From Candidatus Competibacteraceae bacterium (lineage in GTDB: Bacteria > Bacteroidota > Bacteroidia > CAIKAF01), in NCBI GenBank assembly GCA_014879445.1, contig JACSSC010000021.1:1-61964 (forward strand): a stretch of DNA of 61,964 bases, written 5' to 3'. Shown one piece after another: positions 56,159 to 61,964 of this stretch; the first letter of the stretch is position 1, and every line of letters starts with the position of its first letter. A program made the position numbers and the translations under genes. The notes under the pieces are model-generated. The model was not told the origin of the DNA, did not search any database, and worked only from the letters and a program-made list of their open reading frames with translations.

Positions 56159-56989
56159 CTAAAGCTTTTGGTTGGGTGCTACTTCATCCGAAACAGGTGG
56201 TTTCTTATATACTCGTCGGGCAATCATAATACTTACTTCATATAAAAACCCCAATGGGATAGCAACCAACACCTGGCTGGCAATATCGGGTGGCGTTATA
56301 ATAGCAGAAAGGAGAAGGATAATAATAATGGCATGGCGACGATACTTTTTAAGGAACTCAGGAGAAACAATCCCAATTTTAGCTAAGAAATAAATAAAAA
56401 CAGGAAGTTCGAACAATATACCGCAGCCCAAAACAACCATGAGTATCGTGGAGATATATGAAGTGAAAACGGGCTGATTGACTACCTTTCCCATAACATC
56501 ATAATTGCCAAGAAAATTAACGGTTAACGGTGCAAGAAGAAAATACCCGAAAGCAATACCAGATAAAAAAAGTAGTGAGATATAAATAACAATCCCGGTA
56601 ATCTTTTTTTGTTCACCCTCGTGCAAAGCAGGTTTAATAAACCGCCATATTTCCCATGCCACATATGGGAATGCGACAATAAAACCGGCAATTAATGATG
56701 CCCAAATATGCCAAGTAAACTGAGATGCCATTTGAATACTAGCAAACTCTGAAAATGGCAACTTTCCGAGACATAAAGCCGGCAAAGAAATTGCATCAGC
56801 TAATCTGCACAATAAACGATAGGTTATAAAATCAGAAGAAGTGGGACCAAAAACAATTACATCAAACAAAATATGAGGAAACATAAATGCAATAACACCC
56901 CCAACCAATATTGCCACAACAGATCGAACCAAATGCCATCTGAGTTCTTCCAGATGATCCAAAAATGTCATTTCTTTTTCCTGCGTCAT
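56159..56989 (-). CDS. tatC: Sec-independent (twin-arginine) translocase subunit TatC
   Basis: A 276-residue inner-membrane protein with six TM helices. The conserved start MTFLDHLEELRWHLVRS contains the Glu of the Tat signal-binding site; FAYPYV-like VAFPYVAWEIWRFIKPALHEGE and GIAFGYFLLAPLTVNFL follow, and RRHAIIIILLLSAIITPPD near the C-terminus is standard. Its ATG begins immediately after the stop of the DUF2807 gene (TAAATG), so it is translationally coupled. tatA is not in the window. It would serve ActB (twin-arginine motif) among others. Confidence 0.95.
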   Translation of the reverse strand: MTQEKEMTFLDHLEELRWHLVRSVVAILVGGVIAFMFPHILFDVIVFGPTSSDFITYRLLCRLADAISLPALCLGKLPFSEFASIQMASQFTWHIWASLIAGFIVAFPYVAWEIWRFIKPALHEGEQKKITGIVIYISLLFLSGIAFGYFLLAPLTVNFLGNYDVMGKVVNQPVFTSYISTILMVVLGCGILFELPVFIYFLAKIGIVSPEFLKKYRRHAIIIILLLSAIITPPDIASQVLVAIPLGFLYEVSIMIARRVYKKPPVSDEVAPNQKL

Positions 56990-57724
56990 TTACTGTAATA
57001 TTTTTCCACCAGATGATTCGGTACGATGAAAAGTGCCTGATGGTTCGGTTTTATAATAAATAGTTCCCCCTGTCAATGCTTTAGCCGTATAATCCTTAGT
57101 GGCTGAAAGCCAAACTTCCGCCCCCATAGCAGATGTTACTTGAGCATCCGTACATTTTAAATCGCCTGTACGAACTGTAGCCCCTGAATTGGCATCAATC
57201 TGAACAAATCGTGCATTGCCTTCTACCTGAACGATTGACCCCTGTCCGGCTACAATAAATAGTTCGTCCACATCAACAATAACATGAATATAACCATCCA
57301 TTTTAACTTCAATTTCGAGACGATGTGATTTTATTTTTTGCTCAGATTTCACCCAACCAGATAGTGTTGCCGAAATTTTTTCGAGCGGTTGTGAGAAATA
57401 CAAACTCCCTTTTATCATTGGCAAATTATGCATCCCTTTGGTACGAATACTAAACTCTCCGTCTGAGACCTCAGTTATCACTTTATCGGCTGGTATATTT
57501 TGTAATGTAATATCCAGTATAGACGAATCTGATGGGACAAGCAATAGCTGCGACTGATTGGCCACACGAATCCTGTTGAAGGCCTCCAATGGCTTGCGAA
57601 TCGGTGTTTGCGCAATTACACACTGTGCAAAGGATAAGATAAAAATCAAAAAGAAAGAGTGTAGAAAAAAGGAAGGAAATTTATTAAACACGAATGCATT
57701 GTTTGAGATCATACTTTTTTTCAT
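56990..57724 (-). CDS. Exported DUF2807 (GIN domain) protein
   Basis: A 244-residue exported protein with a long signal peptide (about 1-39, hydrophobic FFLIFILSFAQCVIA). The body is a right-handed beta-helix-type DUF2807 domain: FNRIRVANQSQLLLV, LSGWVKSEQ, VEGNARFVQIDANSGATVRTGDL and LSATKDYTAKALTGGTIYY, with the usual S/T-G-A repeating turns. Such proteins are called putative autotransporter adhesin head domains but have no proven role. Stop codon abuts tatC. A perfect -7 box lies 25 bases upstream of the start. Confidence 0.8.
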   Translation of the reverse strand: MKKSMISNNAFVFNKFPSFFLHSFFLIFILSFAQCVIAQTPIRKPLEAFNRIRVANQSQLLLVPSDSSILDITLQNIPADKVITEVSDGEFSIRTKGMHNLPMIKGSLYFSQPLEKISATLSGWVKSEQKIKSHRLEIEVKMDGYIHVIVDVDELFIVAGQGSIVQVEGNARFVQIDANSGATVRTGDLKCTDAQVTSAMGAEVWLSATKDYTAKALTGGTIYYKTEPSGTFHRTESSGGKILQ

Positions 57725-57749
57725 CGTTTTAATTCTTCAATTCCTTGGC

Positions 57750-57757
57750 CAAAAGTA
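57750..57757 (-). promoter_or_regulatory. -7 box of DUF2807-tatC operon
   Basis: TACTTTTG on the minus strand, perfect TAnnTTTG, 25 bases before the ATG at 57724. Confidence 0.6.
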
Positions 57758-57781
57758 CATAAAATTTCCGGGTGGATCTTC

Positions 57782-58681
57782 TCACTTATCAAATGTGAGT
57801 TTCATCCATACGGCAAAATGATCGGAAAGATCTTTTTGCTTTTTGTTCCATGGATATTGATAACGCAGCACTTCGCGATATATATTTTGAGGTTGAACGC
57901 CATTGGGTTTATAAAAAATATAATCAATCACTTTCCTGTCGTTCGGATTGTATAAATCCATATCATTGAGCATATGATCAGAAGTATATTGCAGTTCGCC
58001 GTATAGAGGGCCGTCTTCAGCTTGTAAAATATTAAGCATGGCTTGATACAAATATGTATTGGTTTGGTTAGTATTAAAGTCGCCACAAATAATCTGCGGA
58101 ATACCAAAAAGCTGATGAGATCTAAGCAACCCTGCCACTTCATGATATTGAGTAAGTTTGATTGATGATGGGCCACCCGCCTCAAGATGTGTACCTAACA
58201 CTTGAATACGTCGTCCGGCAACAACTGTTTCAACCAGCAAAGCACCTTTTCTTGCAAAGCAATCTTCCTTTTCACAATCGCTAAATTCAACTTCACCTCT
58301 ATACAGCAAGGGTGTTTTTGAGAGAATAAGAATGCCACTGTTAATTTTAAAGCCCGGTTCCTGATTAGCTGGTCCATATGTATATGGGTAAACCAAATTC
58401 AATGTTTTTTTTAACCTGCGATTGGCTTTGCGATCAAAGGCCTCCTGTAACACAAGCACATCCGCTTCGGAAGCGATTAAGTGTGTAGCAATCGGCTCAA
58501 CACGTTTCAATGGTCGATGTCCGATGTGAGCAAAAGCGCGTGGCAAAAATTTAATATTCCAACTCAGCACTGATATGGTTTGAGCAGAAAGTGATGAAAA
58601 AAATAATATCAAAACCAATGTACTAAAATATACCCTGAATTCATTCAGCATTTTAATAATATTTGGTGATTGGCTAAACAT
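57782..58681 (-). CDS. Exported endonuclease/exonuclease/phosphatase-fold protein, neutral sphingomyelinase-like
   Basis: A 299-residue metal-dependent phosphodiesterase with a signal peptide ending at about residue 34 (FFSSLSAQ). DNase I-fold catalytic residues are visible: N42 in LSWNIKFL, E80 in LVLQEAFD, the His of LGTHLEAGG, Asp/Asn in ICGDFNTNQTN and the terminal D287-H288 in SDHFAVWM. The LQEAFD motif and SSIKLTQYHE helix resemble bacterial sphingomyelinase C and eukaryotic neutral sphingomyelinases. It starts 4 bases after the ABC-F gene; ATG 58651 is an alternative start giving a shorter leader. Substrate (sphingolipid headgroup, inositol phosphate or nucleic acid) is not determined. 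Confidence 0.78.
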   Translation of the reverse strand: MFSQSPNIIKMLNEFRVYFSTLVLILFFSSLSAQTISVLSWNIKFLPRAFAHIGHRPLKRVEPIATHLIASEADVLVLQEAFDRKANRRLKKTLNLVYPYTYGPANQEPGFKINSGILILSKTPLLYRGEVEFSDCEKEDCFARKGALLVETVVAGRRIQVLGTHLEAGGPSSIKLTQYHEVAGLLRSHQLFGIPQIICGDFNTNQTNTYLYQAMLNILQAEDGPLYGELQYTSDHMLNDMDLYNPNDRKVIDYIFYKPNGVQPQNIYREVLRYQYPWNKKQKDLSDHFAVWMKLTFDK

Positions 58682-58685
58682 GTAA

Positions 58686-60320
<1,635 letters not shown>

Positions 60321-60340
60321 TTATTTTTAAAAATGGAGTG

Positions 60341-60348
60341 CAAAGGTA
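60341..60348 (-). promoter_or_regulatory. -7 box of the ABC-F / phosphodiesterase operon
   Basis: TACCTTTG on the minus strand, perfect TAnnTTTG, 29 bases before the ATG at 60311. Confidence 0.65.
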
Positions 60349-60404
60349 GCATTTTTTGCCAGATTATCATATCTGCTTTCTTATTACACATATTTTCATT
60401 CATC

Positions 60405-60416
60405 GGGCAATTGCCC
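60405..60416. repeat. 12-bp perfect palindrome in a divergent promoter region
   Basis: GGGCAATTGCCC lies between the divergent ABC-F gene and the HExxH-protein gene, about 85 bases before the latter. A dimeric regulator could bind there; chance occurrence is possible. Confidence 0.35.
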
Positions 60417-60500
60417 TAATTCTCTAACATCGCTTCGTCAAAACTGATTATGAAACAATAATAAGCGTATTTCCTATGTTCTATTAAAAAACCTTGCATC

Positions 60501-61787
60501 ATGAAAAAAATTCAGAAGCTAATCTGTGTAATTACCATCATGTGCGCTTACCCCCTGATGTCAGTTTCAGCACCAACAAATGCCAATGTTTATGTAAGAA
60601 AATCTGGGAAAAACATAATGTACCAACTAGTATTAACCGAAAATCAAACATTTACTTACATCAAAAAATCAAAAAGTAAATCCTACACCGAAAAAGGAAC
60701 TTACACTCAAAAAGGGAAAAAAATCATTCTAACACCCATCGAAAAATCAAGAGGTTTTGGAGGTCTTGGAGATTATGTTTTATATCTGCATAAAGAAAAA
60801 ATATATGCTAAAAAAACAGACATTATATTCAACAAAGTGCCTCTTTTTACGTCAAGTAATGAACCTTATACTTCAGACGATAATTCAAATACTACCCGAA
60901 TTGAAAGCTCATCCCATCAAGGAAACAATAGCTCAGGCCCTGTAGATTTAAAACATTCAGCCATGTCAACTCAAAATTATTACAAGCGATTGTGCAAAAA
61001 TTATGTGCCGCAATATTTAGCCCTCATTGATAGTTTCTATGCAGGCCCCGACACATACAAAACCTATATAAATAATCAGCACATTGAATGGAATGGCGAC
61101 ACATCTCATAACGTGCTATTGAGTAATTTCAATACCGTTATCCATGAAAGTTTGCATCACTACAACCGATATAGCAGTAATGGCGACTATATATATATGA
61201 TTAAACCCGGAGAATTTATTCGGGTTAAAATAACAAAAACTTTTCAATCTGAGAGATTCAAAAAATTAGTACCCAATGACGCTGAGAAAAACATTTTCAG
61301 GTACAAAACCTACGTGTCCGAAGGCGCAGTGGTAAGCGCCAATGTGGTTGGCATATATGGGCTGATGGATGAGTTTATTGCATATGGATACGGTACACGT
61401 AGTTCAATGGATCTAGGCAACAAATTGCTCGAAATGAATCAAGATACGGCCTCTGCAATTACGCTTTATAAGCAATCATTAGCAACCGGTTTTGCTCAAT
61501 ATGAATTTAACCTTTTCATGGCTTGGTATCTGCACTATGCATCAGTATATGAGAAAGAAATATACGAATCATTAATGAATAATCGCCCTCTTCGATATTT
61601 ATATTACACAGTAAATCGTGAATTTGAAGCTACAAACCGCCAATTATCCATTCTCAGCCAAAAATATGATAACGAGCTTGGATACATTAATAGGTACTAT
61701 ACAGAGAAATATACTGAATACCCAAAAAAATTATTAGAAAAAGAACAAAGCTACTTAGATCGCTTTATACTCAAGGAAAAGCCCTGA
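60501..61787 (+). CDS. Secreted protein with HExxH motif, putative zinc metallopeptidase
   Basis: A 428-residue exported protein with signal peptide about 1-24 (MSVSA). Residues 28-115 form a small beta domain (lipocalin-like strands LVLTENQTFTYIKKSKS, GTYTQKGKKIILTP). A Ser/Asn-rich linker spans 118-150. From 155 on the protein is helical: NTVIHESLHHYNRYSS holds an HExxH motif (H215, E216, H219), and 71 residues later LMDEFIAYGYG offers E291 as a third ligand, the layout of gluzincin peptidases. The C-terminus (about 365-428) is Tyr/Glu/Lys-rich helix. No T9SS sorting domain. No named family recognised; peptidase activity is inference. Confidence 0.65.
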   Translation: MKKIQKLICVITIMCAYPLMSVSAPTNANVYVRKSGKNIMYQLVLTENQTFTYIKKSKSKSYTEKGTYTQKGKKIILTPIEKSRGFGGLGDYVLYLHKEKIYAKKTDIIFNKVPLFTSSNEPYTSDDNSNTTRIESSSHQGNNSSGPVDLKHSAMSTQNYYKRLCKNYVPQYLALIDSFYAGPDTYKTYINNQHIEWNGDTSHNVLLSNFNTVIHESLHHYNRYSSNGDYIYMIKPGEFIRVKITKTFQSERFKKLVPNDAEKNIFRYKTYVSEGAVVSANVVGIYGLMDEFIAYGYGTRSSMDLGNKLLEMNQDTASAITLYKQSLATGFAQYEFNLFMAWYLHYASVYEKEIYESLMNNRPLRYLYYTVNREFEATNRQLSILSQKYDNELGYINRYYTEKYTEYPKKLLEKEQSYLDRFILKEKP

Positions 61788-61819
61788 AAGGCAAAATAAT
61801 AGGGAAATATTCAATCATT

Positions 61820-61848
61820 TTTGTATTTAGAAAAATATCGTACATTTG
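61820..61848 (+). promoter_or_regulatory. Promoter of tRNA-Leu
   Basis: TTTG at 61820-61823, 17 bases, then TACATTTG at 61841-61848 (perfect TAnnTTTG). The predicted start of transcription is about 40 bases before the mature tRNA 5' end. Confidence 0.7.
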
Positions 61849-61895
61849 CAACCCCTGATACTCTTATAAGTTACAATAAGGGATTATGGAAATAA

Positions 61896-61964
61896 GCGGA
61901 TGTGGCGTAATTGGTAGCCGCGCCAGACTTAGGATCTGGTGCCGCAAGGCGTGGGGGTTCGAGT
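61896..61964 (+). tRNA. tRNA-Leu(TAG), 3' end cut by window
   Basis: The acceptor 5' strand is GCGGATG, with a D-arm containing AATTGGTAG, the anticodon stem CCAGA / TCTGG with loop CTTAGGA (anticodon TAG), then a variable arm with TGCCGCAAGGCG (long arm, class II) and GGGGTTCGAGT of the T-arm. The remaining T-stem and acceptor 3' strand lie beyond the window edge. Confidence 0.93.

Overview
The window comes from a member of the phylum Bacteroidota, probably an aerobic, environmental Sphingobacteriales/Chitinophagales-like lineage; the order is my inference. The evidence is a type IX secretion system (T9SS) protein pair (PorP/SprF family and a GldJ-like lipoprotein), four secreted proteins ending in T9SS C-terminal sorting domains, a complete alternative complex III operon (actABCDEF), an S46 dipeptidyl-peptidase, and many copies of the Bacteroidota promoter box TAnnTTTG placed just upstream of genes. 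No mobile elements, prophage, CRISPR arrays or rRNA genes were seen. One tRNA-Leu is cut by the right edge and one gene is cut by the left edge.

Layout. 1-2.1 kb: truncated secreted lectin-fold protein and a photolyase. 2.3-5 kb: T9SS pair. 5-9.6 kb: gltX-folB and alaS. 9.6-12.9 kb (minus): homogentisate dioxygenase, Kdo transferase waaA and a coupled outer-membrane protein. 13-20.4 kb (plus): seven-gene nucleotide-sugar operon holding the four wbpA/B/D/E-type steps to a diacetamido-glucuronic acid sugar, interleaved with ugd and a UDP-xylose synthase, and ending in rmlB. 20.4-22.5 kb (minus): two overlapping T9SS cargo genes. 22.6-27.5 kb: DUF2279 and DUF4412 proteins, hppD, tag, ilvE. 27.6-31.6 kb: an RND/MMPL exporter and a second lectin-fold secreted protein.

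31.7-35.8 kb (plus): a tight three-gene operon of an ILVBL/HACL2-like thiamine-diphosphate lyase, an isochorismatase-fold hydrolase and a long-chain acyl-CoA synthetase. I propose it as a candidate bacterial alpha-oxidation (2-hydroxyacyl-CoA cleavage) system. 36.2-44.9 kb (minus): alternative complex III, with an ActA carrying six haem motifs. 45-47 kb: DPP7-like S46 peptidase. 47-51 kb: purD-carboxyltransferase operon and small unknown genes, including a 57-residue membrane protein with its own strong promoter. 51-61.8 kb: purN, a T9SS-secreted reprolysin-like protease, riboflavin synthase, another T9SS cargo, tatC with a DUF2807 protein, an exported sphingomyelinase-like phosphodiesterase, an ABC-F protein with one degenerate ATP site, and a secreted protein with an HExxH zinc motif.

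How the parts fit. In Porphyromonas gingivalis the Wbp/Vim sugar pathway makes the linking sugar that anchors T9SS cargo to A-LPS. Here T9SS components, T9SS cargo and a Wbp-type pathway lie within 20 kb, so the sugar operon may serve cargo anchoring as well as O-antigen. TatC is encoded in the same window as ActB, which carries a twin-arginine motif. The tyrosine-to-homogentisate steps hppD and hmgA are both present but not adjacent. Gene starts were corrected by the promoter boxes in several cases; purN and ribE appear to be transcribed with essentially no leader.
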